From JANMMJ01 sp964543235 (lineage in GTDB: Bacteria; Pseudomonadota; Alphaproteobacteria; Rhizobiales; Aestuariivirgaceae), in the NCBI GenBank assembly GCA_964543235.1, contig CAZIXE010000009.1, positions 1 through 64,000 of the forward strand: 64,000 nucleotides of DNA, read 5' to 3'. The notes beneath the pieces were generated by a model, which was given only the letters and a program-made list of their open reading frames with translations, ran no database searches and was not told the DNA's origin. Each line of letters begins with the position of its first letter. Within the stretch, counting starts at the first letter, position 1. Position numbers and translations under genes: made by a program. Shown one piece after another: positions 7,254-20,427 of this stretch.

Positions 7254-8261
7254 ATGGCTACCTTCGACATGTCGGCAACCGCCGTGAGATTCTCGATGAC
7301 CACGGCCGATTTGGTCAACCATGCATCTCAGGTGCTTAGTAGCAGCGGGATTTACCGCTGGAACGGCGGCCTAGGCTCGGTCACAGTGACCAGTTTCTTC
7401 AACGACATTTCGGCACCCTCGTTAGGCGTAGCAACGGCGGGCACGGTCAATGCGGCCAGAGTGGCGCTGGGCAGCGGCGATGTCATTTTCACGGTGTCGG
7501 GCCTATCCGCTTCGCTGGTTGCGATGGTGACCAGCGAAGTAGGTTTCTGGCGGGCGGTACTGGCCGGTGCGACGACCCTCATCATGCCGGAGGATGCGAC
7601 CGTCGAACTGGATTTCATCTCCGGCGACTTCGCTACGATGGCAACGGGCGAGAGCCGGGCCGGTGGCAATGGCACCTGGATCAGCTGTCCGCGCGATGTC
7701 GCATTCTTCTTCCAGGGGGATGCAGTGACCCTGACCGTCGGCGACGCGCTCTACGTGAGCGGCAATCAGCTCATCGGCGGCGCCTACAGGATCAAGAGTG
7801 GGGCCGGTGCCGACAAACTCTATGGCGAAGTGGCGCAGCTGTTCAGCGGCACGGTGATGGCATTTGGCGGCGACACACTTGACGGGGGCGCGGGCAGCGA
7901 TGTGCTGAACGGTGGTGGAGGTTCGGACAGCATGGAGGGTGCAGACGGCTCCGACGTGTTTCACTACCTCGTCGTGACCGACTCCGGAACGACGGCGGCA
8001 ACGCGCGACGTTGTAACCGGCTTCAAGCATCTGAGCGACAGTATTGATCTTTCCGCGATCGACGCCAATGCCGGCATCGGCGGCAACAACAGCTTCACCT
8101 TCATCGGCGGCGCGGGGTTCTCTGCGGAAGGTCAGGTGAGGGTCCGCCAGTCGGGCGGTGACACGTTCTTCGACATCAACACCACCGGAACGGCAGGTGC
8201 GGATATGTCAATCAAACTCGCCGGACTGATCACCCTGACGGCGGCCGATTTCATCCTGTAG
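7254..8261 (+). CDS. RTX-type calcium-binding protein, probable type I secretion substrate
   Basis: A 335-residue protein without an N-terminal signal peptide. Residues 204-236 hold glycine/aspartate nonapeptide repeats (GGDTLDGGAGSDVLNGGGG) that form a calcium-binding beta roll. The following segment (DVFHY, DVVTGFKHLSDSIDLSAID) matches the peptidase M10 serralysin C-terminal domain, and the protein ends in a hydrophobic tail as type I secretion substrates do. The first 180 residues show no recognised enzyme motif; no zinc-protease HExxH was seen. GGGAGA precedes ATG. No ABC/MFP secretion genes lie nearby, so export would use a remote system. Confidence 0.78.
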   Translation: MATFDMSATAVRFSMTTADLVNHASQVLSSSGIYRWNGGLGSVTVTSFFNDISAPSLGVATAGTVNAARVALGSGDVIFTVSGLSASLVAMVTSEVGFWRAVLAGATTLIMPEDATVELDFISGDFATMATGESRAGGNGTWISCPRDVAFFFQGDAVTLTVGDALYVSGNQLIGGAYRIKSGAGADKLYGEVAQLFSGTVMAFGGDTLDGGAGSDVLNGGGGSDSMEGADGSDVFHYLVVTDSGTTAATRDVVTGFKHLSDSIDLSAIDANAGIGGNNSFTFIGGAGFSAEGQVRVRQSGGDTFFDINTTGTAGADMSIKLAGLITLTAADFIL

Positions 8262-8262
8262 A

Positions 8263-8853
8263 TCAGGCGCCGGCCTGCCATTCCTTGATCGCGTCGAGCG
8301 GCCACAACAGCATGATGATGTTGAGGGCAAGATTGTCGCGGATGAAATAGCCCACGACCATCTCGAGGGCCACGGCGAGCGCGAAGACGAGAACAATGGG
8401 AAGGCGGGCGGCGAGGAGGAATCCGGTCACCATGGCCAGCACATCCATCACCGAATTGATGACGCTGTCGCCGTAATAGTCCAGCGATATGGTCACCTCG
8501 CGGTAGCGGTTGATGATGAAATCGGTGTTCTCGAAAACCTCCCAGGCGGCTTCGATGAAGGTGGCGAGAAACAGGCGGAAGGCAAGGGGCCGGTCACGCA
8601 GGAACAGCCAGACGCCGGCATAGAAGAGGAAGCCGTGGATGACGTGCGATGGCGTGTACCACTCGGTCAGGTGCTGGGAGTTCTCGGAGCTCATGGTGAC
8701 GCCGTGCCAGAGCTTGACATAGCCGCACTTGCAGATCGGCACGCGGCCGATCCACCACAGGATCGCCGCCATGGCCACGATGACGATTGCCGTGGCGGCC
8801 GCCCAGGCACGAGGAGCGTCCAGCCGCTTCTGCCACATGCGGGCGCTGCTCAT
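8263..8853 (-). CDS. DUF2585 (UPF0314) family membrane protein
   Basis: A 196-residue integral membrane protein of the UPF0314 family, typical of Rhizobiales. Hydrophobic segments lie near residues 18-38, 72-85, 133-150 and 152-168. Recognisable family stretches are HLTEWYTPSHVIHGFLFY, the acidic run WEVFENTDFIINRYR, and DYYGDSVINSVMD. Its ATG overlaps the stop of the upstream thioesterase (ATGA), indicating translational coupling. Biochemical function is not known for the family. Confidence 0.85.
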   Translation of the reverse strand: MSSARMWQKRLDAPRAWAAATAIVIVAMAAILWWIGRVPICKCGYVKLWHGVTMSSENSQHLTEWYTPSHVIHGFLFYAGVWLFLRDRPLAFRLFLATFIEAAWEVFENTDFIINRYREVTISLDYYGDSVINSVMDVLAMVTGFLLAARLPIVLVFALAVALEMVVGYFIRDNLALNIIMLLWPLDAIKEWQAGA

Positions 8854-9278
8854 AGGGCGGCGGCGGCCTTGGCGGCGAGCCGGTCGCGAAAGCGCGCCTC
8901 GTCGATGATGAAGCGCTCATGGGTGCCTTCGCCGATCACATCGGCATCGTCGCGGCAGATGACCCGGAAGAAGAGCTTGCGGCCTTCAACCGCCACGAGC
9001 TCGACGTCCGCCGTTACGGTCATGCCGACGGGCGTAGCGGCGGCATGGCTCATGTTGATGTGGGTGCCGACGGTCTTCTGGCCGGGTGCCAAATGCGGTG
9101 CCAGTGCATCGAGACAGGCCGACTCGACGAAGCCCACCATGAGGGCCGTGGCAAAGACTGGCGGCATGTCGGCAAAGTTGCCGAAGGCCTGCGACACACG
9201 GGGTACCGTCAATTCCTCAGTGATCACCAGCGCCTTGCGATGGCGGATGCCCGGTTTCGGGCCGTGATGTGCTGCCAA
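8850..9278 (-). CDS. Thioesterase family protein, FlK-like hot-dog fold
   Basis: A 142-residue hot-dog fold protein. The opening KPGIRHRKALVITEELTVP and the helix PPVFATALMVGFVESACLDAL resemble fluoroacetyl-CoA thioesterase FlK and its bacterial relatives, small cytosolic acyl-CoA thioesterases. The start is a TTG at 9278 with GGAG upstream; no in-frame ATG fits the family N-terminus. It overlaps DUF2585 by 4 nt, so the two are co-transcribed. It is not obviously the betainyl-CoA thioesterase missing from the carnitine cluster 4 kb away, but that possibility cannot be excluded. Confidence 0.78.
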   Translation of the reverse strand: MAAHHGPKPGIRHRKALVITEELTVPRVSQAFGNFADMPPVFATALMVGFVESACLDALAPHLAPGQKTVGTHINMSHAAATPVGMTVTADVELVAVEGRKLFFRVICRDDADVIGEGTHERFIIDEARFRDRLAAKAAAAL

Positions 9279-9432
9279 GAGCCAACTCCGAGGTTATCCC
9301 CACAGGATTGTTGCCAAAACTCGTATGCGGCTGGCCAATGGTCAAGCGCCATCCGGCGGCGGCACATAACCAAGCTGCCGGCTGCCGAGCCGGGCATCGG
9401 GGAGCGCAACGATTTCGTGCAGAACCAGCCGA

Positions 9433-9858
9433 TCAGGCGTCGGCGCCGCCCGGATCGACGAGCACGCAACTCGAAATCCGCCAGGAGCCATCGGGCTGGC
9501 GCTCGAAGGTGTAGATGGCGGTCCAGACCTTGCCGGCCTGGTCGACGATCATCACCTTCTGGGCCGGCCGGCCGGCGGCGTCGGCAAAGGTTTCGGCAAA
9601 GCGATAGGATTTCTGGCGGTAGACCGGCTGGTAACCCTTGCGCACCATGGCCATGAAATTGTCGGCGGTCACGAACATGTTCTGCAGCGTGGGCGTGGCG
9701 TAGGCGAATGCCCGAGTACCATCGTCGGCATTGAAGGCGGCGATCTGCTCGGAGATGATTCGCTGGAACTCGGTGCCGTCGCCGGCGCGCCCCGCTGCAG
9801 GGTTCCACAGCAGCGCCACGAGGCAAAGGAGGAGGGGGGCGAGGATCGACTGGCGCAT
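9433..9858 (-). CDS. DUF4864 secreted protein
   Basis: A 141-residue protein with a signal peptide (residues 1-24, ending GRAGDG). The mature domain carries IISEQIAAFNADDGTRAFAYATP and ends GSWRISSCVLVDPGG, the pattern of DUF4864, an NTF2-like cone fold. The ATG at 9858 is preceded by GGAG. It is transcribed alone, with 154 bp to the thioesterase gene and a 245-bp divergent region towards the molybdenum hydroxylase operon. Function unknown. Confidence 0.75.
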   Translation of the reverse strand: MRQSILAPLLLCLVALLWNPAAGRAGDGTEFQRIISEQIAAFNADDGTRAFAYATPTLQNMFVTADNFMAMVRKGYQPVYRQKSYRFAETFADAAGRPAQKVMIVDQAGKVWTAIYTFERQPDGSWRISSCVLVDPGGADA

Positions 9859-9971
9859 GGCAGGCTCCACTGATCTGCACAGTTTCATAGCACATACGCA
9901 GCGAAGCCGCCTGCGGTTTCATGGCCACCGGCGCTTTGCGGCAATTCGCCCCGTCTGAACCTTGGTATCGC

Positions 9972-9999
9972 TTGACGGTTAGGGTCAGGCGCGTAAGGA
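9972..9999 (+). promoter_or_regulatory. Possible promoter of the molybdenum hydroxylase operon
   Basis: TTGACG at 9972-9977 and TAAGGA at 9994-9999 are separated by 16 bp, about 105 bp ahead of the small-subunit start. The -35 element is good, the -10 weak; no other candidate stood out in the 245-bp gap. Confidence 0.3.
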
Positions 10000-10103
10000 T
10001 GCGCGCCGGCAAAGCTGATGGGCCCCTCTGCCATAACGGTTGAACGCGCCGGTGCAACGCCGGAGCGGAGCGCGCGGGGGACCCGGCCATGGGAGGAGAT
10101 GAG

Positions 10104-10568
<465 letters not shown>

Positions 10569-10583
10569 GGGAGGCAGGAACTC

Positions 10584-12944
<2,361 letters not shown>

Positions 12945-12960
12945 GCGGGGAGGACAGACC

Positions 12961-13755
12961 ATGGAAGATTTCGGATATCACCGTCCCGCCAAGCTGGCGG
13001 ATGCCGTCAAGCTGATGAAAAAAGCCAAGGACGGCAAATACATGTCGGGCGGGCAGACGCTTCTGCCGACCATGAAACAGGGGCTGGCGGCGCCCAGCGA
13101 CATCATCGACCTGTCGGGCATCAAGAGCTCGGGGGTTAAGGTCGGTGCCAAGTCGGTCACGGTGGCGGCGGGCACGGTGCATGCCGATGTCGCCAACGAC
13201 AAGGGGCTCAGGAAGGCCATACCCGGGCTTGCCAGGCTGGCGGGGGGCATCGGCGACCCGCATGTGCGCAACCGCGGCACGATCGGCGGCTCAGTCGCCA
13301 ACAATGATCCCGCTGCGGACTATCCCGCGGCGTGCCTGGGGCTCGGAGCCACGATCCACACCAACGCACGCAAGATCGCGGCGGACAAGTTCTTCACCGG
13401 CATGTTCGCAACCGCGCTCAAGAGCGACGAGGTGATCACCGCCGTGGAGTTCCCGATCCCGAAAAAGTCCGGCTATGCCAAGTTTCCCAATCCGGCGTCG
13501 CTGTATGCGATGGTGGGCGTGTTCGTCGCGCAGATGGCCGACGGCACGGCGCGGGTGGCGGTGACGGGCGCCGGCCCGGGCGTGTTCCGGGTGCCGGAGA
13601 TGGAGGCGGCCCTTTCCAAGAAGTTCGCAGCCTCGTCGCTGGACGGCATTGCGGTCAAGGCGCGGGGGCTCAACAGCGACATGCACGGCTCGGCGGAATA
13701 CCGGGCGCACTTGATCGGCGTCATGGCACGCCGGGCGGTTGAAGCGGCGAAGTAA
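12961..13755 (+). CDS. coxM: CoxM-like FAD-binding medium subunit
   Basis: A 264-residue FAD subunit of the xanthine dehydrogenase/CO dehydrogenase family. N-terminal FAD motif SGGQTLLPTMKQ near residues 31-42, then IGDPHVRNRGTIGGSVANNDPAADYPA (shown in parts as VRNRGTIGGS and NNDPAADYPA), both diagnostic. It follows the large subunit by 16 nt and completes the three-subunit enzyme in the cytosol. After it comes a strong hairpin before the accessory genes. Confidence 0.88.
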   Translation: MEDFGYHRPAKLADAVKLMKKAKDGKYMSGGQTLLPTMKQGLAAPSDIIDLSGIKSSGVKVGAKSVTVAAGTVHADVANDKGLRKAIPGLARLAGGIGDPHVRNRGTIGGSVANNDPAADYPAACLGLGATIHTNARKIAADKFFTGMFATALKSDEVITAVEFPIPKKSGYAKFPNPASLYAMVGVFVAQMADGTARVAVTGAGPGVFRVPEMEAALSKKFAASSLDGIAVKARGLNSDMHGSAEYRAHLIGVMARRAVEAAK

Positions 13756-13763
13756 GCCGCCCA

Positions 13764-13805
13764 TATTCCCGGGAATAGGGGCCCGCGGGTGTTGTCCCGC
13801 GGGCC
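13764..13805. promoter_or_regulatory. Palindrome plus strong stem-loop between structural and accessory genes
   Basis: The 14-bp palindrome TATTCCCGGGAATA at 13764-13777 is followed by GGCCCGCGGG (13780-13789) pairing perfectly with CCCGCGGGCC (13796-13805) across a 6-base loop. There is no U-run, so it is more likely an mRNA stabiliser or processing site that sets subunit versus accessory expression than a full terminator. Confidence 0.5.
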
Positions 13806-13847
13806 TCATGCTGAACAGCCGTGCGTGCACCAAGAAGGGGGCCGGAC

Positions 13848-14771
13848 TTGACCGCCACATTTCCGAAGTCGATCGACGACACCGTGAACCTGCTTTCGTC
13901 GCAGGGCTATGTCGCGGGTCGCGATCTTGCGACGGTCGTGTTCCTGGCGCTGCGCATGGGACGCCCGCTGTTCCTCGAGGGCGAGGCGGGGGTGGGCAAG
14001 ACCGAGATCGCCAAGGTGCTTGCCGATGCGCTGGGGCGCAAACTCATCCGGCTGCAATGCTACGAGGGGCTCGATGTCAGCTCCGCCGTCTATGAATGGA
14101 ACTATCCCGCGCAGATGATCGAGATCAGACTGGCAGAGGCCGCCGGCGCACTCGACCGCGAGCGGCTGGAACACGACATCTTTGCTGAGAAGTTCCTGAT
14201 CAAGCGGCCATTGCTGCAAGCGCTCGAGCCACATCTCGGGGCCGCTCCGGTGCTGCTCATCGACGAACTTGACCGGACCGACGAGGCCTTCGAAGCGTTC
14301 CTGCTGGAAGTGCTGTCGGATTTCCAGGTCACGATCCCGGAGCTTGGCACGATCAAGGCCAGGGAATCGCCGATCGTGGTCATCACCTCGAACCGGACCC
14401 GCGAGGTGCATGATGCCTTGAAGCGGCGTTGCCTCTATCACTGGGTCGGCTATCCGGATGCGGCGCGGGAGATGCAGATCATCAAGGCAAAGCGGCCGGG
14501 TGCGCCGGCGGCGCTGGCCCAGGAGGTTGTGCTGTTCGTGCAGGCGCTGCGCGGCGGTGAGCTGTTCAAGGCGCCAGGGGTTGCCGAAACGCTCGACTGG
14601 GTGTCGGCCCTGCATGAGCTCGATTCGGTGACACTCGATCCGCAGACGGTGAACGACACGCTGGGCGTGCTGCTGAAATACCAGGACGACATCGTGCGGA
14701 TGGAAGGCTCGGAAGCCAAGCGTATCCTCGACCAGATCAAGGACGAGATCCGGTCCATGGCGCATGCCTGA
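13848..14771 (+). CDS. coxD: MoxR-family AAA+ ATPase (CoxD-like)
   Basis: An AAA+ ATPase of the MoxR/CoxD group (307 residues from the TTG at 13848, which has AGAAGGGGG at good spacing; a GTG at 13821 would add 9 residues). Walker A is LEGEAGVGKTE, Walker B is PVLLIDELDR, sensor 1 ITSN, and an arginine-rich KRRCLYHW follows. CoxD is known to help assemble the [CuSMoO2] centre of CO dehydrogenase; here it probably acts as a maturation chaperone with the VWA protein encoded next. Its stop overlaps the next ATG by one base (TGATG). Confidence 0.85.
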   Translation: MTATFPKSIDDTVNLLSSQGYVAGRDLATVVFLALRMGRPLFLEGEAGVGKTEIAKVLADALGRKLIRLQCYEGLDVSSAVYEWNYPAQMIEIRLAEAAGALDRERLEHDIFAEKFLIKRPLLQALEPHLGAAPVLLIDELDRTDEAFEAFLLEVLSDFQVTIPELGTIKARESPIVVITSNRTREVHDALKRRCLYHWVGYPDAAREMQIIKAKRPGAPAALAQEVVLFVQALRGGELFKAPGVAETLDWVSALHELDSVTLDPQTVNDTLGVLLKYQDDIVRMEGSEAKRILDQIKDEIRSMAHA

Positions 14772-16018
14772 TGGCTGAGACCGTCGCCGCGAACCAGAAC
14801 ACGCCCGCGCCCTCGGGCCGGCTGGCGGCCAATATTATGCATTTCGCGCGGGTGTTGCGGGAAGCCGGCCTGCCCGTCGGACCGGGGGCGGTGCTCGATG
14901 CGCTCGATGCGGCGCAGTGCGGCAGCCTCAGGACGCGGCAGGATTTCTACTGGACACTGCACGCCATCTTCGTCAAACGCCGCGAGCACAAGGAGTTGTT
15001 CGACCAGGCCTTCCACGTGTTCTGGAAGAAGCCCAAGATGCTGGAGCAGCTGATGCAACTGCTGTTCCAGCAGATCACCCGGCCGGCCGGCGAGGCGGCG
15101 AAAAAGGCGGGATTCCGGCGGCTCTCGGAAGCGATGTTCGATCAGGTCGAGACCCCGAGCCGCCGCGCCGAGAAGCCCGAGGCACTCGAGCTTGACGCGT
15201 CATTCACATCTTCGGCGCATGAACAGTTGCGGCGCAAGGATTTCGAGCAGATGACGGTAGCCGAGCAGGCGCAGGCCAAGGCGGCGATCGCCAGGCTCAG
15301 GCTGCATCGTGAAGAAATCACCACGCGGCGATTCCACACCGACCGGCTCGGCCGGCGCATCGACATGCGCCGCACTCTCAAGGGCAGCCTGCGGGGCGGT
15401 ACCCATTACATCGACATCGAGTTCAAGGAGCCGCAGTGGCGGGAGCCGCCGCTCGTGGTGCTGTGCGACATTTCCGGGTCCTGTTCGAACTACAGCCGCA
15501 TGTTCCTGCATTTCCTGCATGCGCTGACCAATGACCGCGACCGGGTGTCGGTATTCCTGTTCGGCACCCGGCTCACCAACATCACGCGCGAACTCAAGCG
15601 GCGCGACATCGACGAGGCCATGAACAAGGTGTCAACGGCGGTCAAGGACTGGTCGGGCGGGACGCGCATCGGGACTTCGCTCAAGGAGTTCAACTACCGG
15701 TGGGCCAGACGGGTGCTGACCCAGGGGGCGCATGTGCTGATCATGACCGATGGGCTCGACCGCGAGGACACAGCGCTGCTTCCCCATGAGATGGCCAGGC
15801 TCAAGCGGCAGGCGAAACGCATCGTGTGGCTCAATCCGCTGCTCCGCTTCGACGGGTTCGAGGCGCGGGCCGGCGGCATCCGGGCGATGATGCCCCATGT
15901 CGACGAATTCCGGCCGGTGCACAATCTCGACAGCCTGGCCGATCTCGCGGCGACGCTTGCGAGCCCGCGGAGGCCGGAGCATGATCCGCGCCACTGGCTC
16001 AAGGCGACAATGCATTAG
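14771..16018 (+). CDS. coxE: VWA-domain protein (CoxE-like)
   Basis: A 415-residue protein with a C-terminal von Willebrand A domain. The MIDAS motif is LCDISGSCSNYS, followed by GGTRIGTSL and LIMTDGLDRED. The N-terminal half is helical and charged (for example ARLRLHREEITTRRF). MoxR ATPases and VWA proteins work as pairs in metallo-enzyme maturation, and the one-base overlap with coxD supports a fixed ratio. It is adjacent to XdhC genes that handle the sulfurated molybdenum cofactor. Confidence 0.85.
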   Translation: MAETVAANQNTPAPSGRLAANIMHFARVLREAGLPVGPGAVLDALDAAQCGSLRTRQDFYWTLHAIFVKRREHKELFDQAFHVFWKKPKMLEQLMQLLFQQITRPAGEAAKKAGFRRLSEAMFDQVETPSRRAEKPEALELDASFTSSAHEQLRRKDFEQMTVAEQAQAKAAIARLRLHREEITTRRFHTDRLGRRIDMRRTLKGSLRGGTHYIDIEFKEPQWREPPLVVLCDISGSCSNYSRMFLHFLHALTNDRDRVSVFLFGTRLTNITRELKRRDIDEAMNKVSTAVKDWSGGTRIGTSLKEFNYRWARRVLTQGAHVLIMTDGLDREDTALLPHEMARLKRQAKRIVWLNPLLRFDGFEARAGGIRAMMPHVDEFRPVHNLDSLADLAATLASPRRPEHDPRHWLKATMH

Positions 16019-16027
16019 GAGGCGATC

Positions 16028-16354
16028 ATGGCCGGTCCCGACCACACCATCCTCGATCAGGCCGCCGCATGGCTTCATCAGGGCCGCAAGGTCGCGCTGG
16101 CAACGGTCATCGAAACCTGGGGCTCGGCGCCGCAGCCGGTCGGCAGCCAGCTGGCCATCGACCAGGACGGCAATTTCATCGGCTCGGTGTCGGGGGGATG
16201 CGTCGAAGGCGCGGTGGTGACCGAGGCGCTGGACGTGATCGCGGCGGGAACGCCCAAGACGCTCGCCTTCGGGGTTGCCGATGAGACGGCGTGGAAGGTG
16301 GGCCTCGCCTGCGGCGGCAAGATCCGTGTCTACGTGGAACCTTTGGGCGGATGA
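16028..16354 (+). CDS. XdhC/CoxI family protein, N-terminal (XdhC_CoxI) domain only
   Basis: A 108-residue protein matching only the N-terminal XdhC_CoxI domain: VALATVIETWGSAPQPVGSQ, then SVSGGCVEGAVV, and GLACGGKIRVYVEP with the conserved cysteine in ACGG. XdhC binds molybdenum cofactor and passes it, sulfurated, to the hydroxylase. The Rossmann half is encoded separately just downstream with an ATGA overlap, so the usual single protein is split into two. Confidence 0.85.
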   Translation: MAGPDHTILDQAAAWLHQGRKVALATVIETWGSAPQPVGSQLAIDQDGNFIGSVSGGCVEGAVVTEALDVIAAGTPKTLAFGVADETAWKVGLACGGKIRVYVEPLGG

Positions 16355-17031
16355 AACGGGATGTCCTCGAGGCCGTGCTCGCCGCCCGCAAGGCGCGCCA
16401 GGCGGTGGCGCTGGTGACCGTGCTCGGGAGCGGCGAGCAGCGCATCGTGCCAAGGGCGGCAGCGGGCAGTGACGTGCTGGCGCCCATACTCGACGAGGCC
16501 TTCCGCTTCGACCAGAGTGGCGTTCATGCCTCGCCCGACGGCGAGTGCTTCGTTGCGGTGTACAATCCGCCGCTTCGTCTCATCATCATCGGCGCGGTGC
16601 ATATCGCGCAAGCCATCATCCCATTCGCAGCGGCGGCGGGCTACGATGTCACGGTTATTGATCCGCGCGGCGCCTTTGCCACGGGGGCGCGGTTCCCCGG
16701 GATAACACTTCATGCCGAGTGGCCGGACGATGTCATCCCCATGATCGGGCTCGACCAGCGGACCGCCATTATGGCGCTGACGCATGATCCCAAGATCGAT
16801 GATCCGGCGCTCGCGGCGGCGCTGCAGTCGGATGTCTTCTATATCGGGGCGCTGGGCTCCAAGAAGACGCATGCTTCGCGTGTCGCGCGGCTCAAGGCCA
16901 AGGGTTTCGGCGAAGCACAGCTTGCCCGCATCCACGGGCCGATCGGGCTTGCCATCGGCGCCAAGGGACCGGCAGAGATTGCCATTGCGATCATGGCGGA
17001 GATGACGCGTTGTCTCAGGCTCGGGAGCTGA
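16351..17031 (+). CDS. XdhC/CoxF family protein with XdhC Rossmann domain
   Basis: A 226-residue partner of the preceding gene. It begins with a short second XdhC_CoxI-like stretch (AVALVTVLGSGEQRIVPR), then the XdhC Rossmann domain: LRLIIIGAVHIAQAIIPFA, DPRGAFATGARFPG, MALTHDPKIDDPAL and YIGALGSKKTHASR are all family hallmarks. The start at ATG 16351 overlaps the upstream TGA (ATGA). It acts in molybdenum cofactor insertion with the 108-residue protein. Confidence 0.85.
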   Translation: MKRDVLEAVLAARKARQAVALVTVLGSGEQRIVPRAAAGSDVLAPILDEAFRFDQSGVHASPDGECFVAVYNPPLRLIIIGAVHIAQAIIPFAAAAGYDVTVIDPRGAFATGARFPGITLHAEWPDDVIPMIGLDQRTAIMALTHDPKIDDPALAAALQSDVFYIGALGSKKTHASRVARLKAKGFGEAQLARIHGPIGLAIGAKGPAEIAIAIMAEMTRCLRLGS

Positions 17032-17032
17032 C

Positions 17033-18658
<1,626 letters not shown>

Positions 18659-18900
18659 GGCCGGCGATCACCCCCAGCAGCATGCCGCCGAGGATCCAGA
18701 AGCCGACGACATAGCCCGAATAGCCCTCGAAGCCCGAGGTGCCGGCCAGTTCGGTGTAGCCAAGCCCGCCGAGCAGGCCGAGGCCGCCGCCGACCACCAG
18801 GCCAAGCAGCATGCCGAACAGAGAAAAACCAATGCGGCGGGCAGCGGACATCGGGGGATGTTGGGACGGCCGCCGGATGCTGTCAATTGTGGAACAGCAT

Positions 18901-19602
18901 TCAGATCAGTTTCGCGCCCCTGAAGCTGAAATGGCCGTTGCGGCCGACGATGATGTGGTCATGCAGGATCACACTGAGCTTGTCGCCGATCTCGGCAATG
19001 CGCCGGGTCATGTCGATGTCGGCGGAGGAGGGGGTGGGATCGCCGGAGGGATGGTTGTGGACGAGTATGATCGCACTGGCGGACAGTTCCAGGGCCCGCT
19101 TGATGACTTCGCGCGGGTAGACCGGCGTGTGGTCCACGGTGCCTTCGCCCTGCACCTCGTCGGCAATGAGATAGTTCTTCTTGTCGAGGAACAGGATGCG
19201 GAACTGCTCGCGTGCGGCATAGGCCATGCTGGCCCGGCAATAGTCGATCACGGCCGCCCATGAACCCAGGGCCTCACGCTTGATGACCCGGGTCTTCATG
19301 AGGCGATGGGCGGCGGCCTCGATGACCTTGAGCTCGGCGACCACGGCGTCGCCAACGCCCTCAACCTTTCTGAGCCGTTCGGGCGGGGCGGCGATCACTT
19401 CGGCAAACGAACCGAAAGTCTTGAGCAGATCCTTGGCAAGCGGCTTGGTATCACCGCGGGGGATGGCACGGTACAGGGCCAGTTCAAGGATCTCGTAATC
19501 GGGCAGGGCATCGGCGCCACCCTCCACGAGACGCTGCCGCAGACGGGCGCGGTGGCCGAGATAGTGGGGCTTGTTGCTGTCCTTGCCGCCGCCGTCCGCC
19601 AT
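18901..19602 (-). CDS. radC: RadC family protein (JAB/MPN domain)
   Basis: A 233-residue RadC homologue. N-terminal helix-hairpin-helix (about residues 50-85, RKVEGVGDAVVAELK), then the JAB1/MPN metalloprotease-like domain with the metal motif HNHPSGDPTPSSAD. RadC proteins were named for a DNA-repair role in E. coli that is no longer accepted; the true function is open. It ends the sfsA-map-radC run, 3 nt after map, an order widespread in Alphaproteobacteria. Confidence 0.9.
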   Translation of the reverse strand: MADGGGKDSNKPHYLGHRARLRQRLVEGGADALPDYEILELALYRAIPRGDTKPLAKDLLKTFGSFAEVIAAPPERLRKVEGVGDAVVAELKVIEAAAHRLMKTRVIKREALGSWAAVIDYCRASMAYAAREQFRILFLDKKNYLIADEVQGEGTVDHTPVYPREVIKRALELSASAIILVHNHPSGDPTPSSADIDMTRRIAEIGDKLSVILHDHIIVGRNGHFSFRGAKLI

Positions 19603-19605
19603 GGC

Positions 19606-20427
19606 TCAGGCGCGATGGGCCGGCGGATAGTCGAGGCCGGCGGGCGAAAGCGTGAATACCTCGCAGCCGGTCTCGGTGACAGCGATCGTGTGCTCGAATT
19701 GCGCGGAAAGCGAGCGGTCGCGGGTGACGGCGGTCCAGCCGTCATTGAGGACCTTCACATGGGCGCGGCCGGCGTTGATCATGGGCTCGATGGTGAAGAA
19801 CATGCCGGGCTTGAGTTCAATACCCTCGCCGGCGCGGCCATAGTGCAGCACGTTGGGGGGTGCATGAAACTCGCGGCCAAGCCCGTGGCCGCAGAAGTCG
19901 CGGACCACCGAGAAATGCTCGCGCTCGGCGAAAGACTGGATGGCGTGGCCGATGTCGCCCAGCCTGGCCCCGGGCCGGACAACGGCGATGGCGCGCTGCA
20001 GGGATTCGTAAGTGACTTCGAGGAGGCGCTCGGCCTTGCGGCTGATATCGCCGATGGCATACATGCGACTGGCATCACCGTGCCAGCCATCGAGGATCAG
20101 GGTCACGTCGATATTGACAATGTCGCCGTCGCGCAGCGGCTTTTCATTGGGAATGCCGTGGCAGACAACGTGGTTGAGCGAGGTGCAGATCGCCTTGGTA
20201 TAGCCACGGTAATGAAGGGGCGCCGGCACGGCGCCGTGGTCCATGGCGAATTCCATGACGAGATCGTTGAGGCGGTCGGTGGCCACGCCGGGCCGCGCCC
20301 AGGCGACGAGGAGATCGAGCGCCTCGGCGGTCAGCCGGCCGGCACGGCGCATGCCTTCGAAGTCTTCCGGCTTGTGGATCGGAATCTGGCCGGGCCGGAT
20401 TTCCTGGACTTCGGCGGTGTTGGTCAT
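19606..20427 (-). CDS. map: Type I methionine aminopeptidase
   Basis: A 273-residue cytosolic metallo-aminopeptidase that removes the initiator Met. The metal-binding and catalytic pattern is complete: HVVCHGIPN, NIDVTLILDGWHGD, CGHGLGREFH, FFTIEPMI and the terminal glutamate in QFEHTIAVTETG. Its ATG overlaps the sfsA stop by 4 nt. Length is normal for the class. Confidence 0.95.
   Translation of the reverse strand: MTNTAEVQEIRPGQIPIHKPEDFEGMRRAGRLTAEALDLLVAWARPGVATDRLNDLVMEFAMDHGAVPAPLHYRGYTKAICTSLNHVVCHGIPNEKPLRDGDIVNIDVTLILDGWHGDASRMYAIGDISRKAERLLEVTYESLQRAIAVVRPGARLGDIGHAIQSFAEREHFSVVRDFCGHGLGREFHAPPNVLHYGRAGEGIELKPGMFFTIEPMINAGRAHVKVLNDGWTAVTRDRSLSAQFEHTIAVTETGCEVFTLSPAGLDYPPAHRA

Noticed and set aside
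9289..9300. GTTATCCCCACAG, resembling a DnaA box
   Set aside because: A single imperfect box with no cluster, AT-rich stretch or origin-linked genes; not evidence of an origin.
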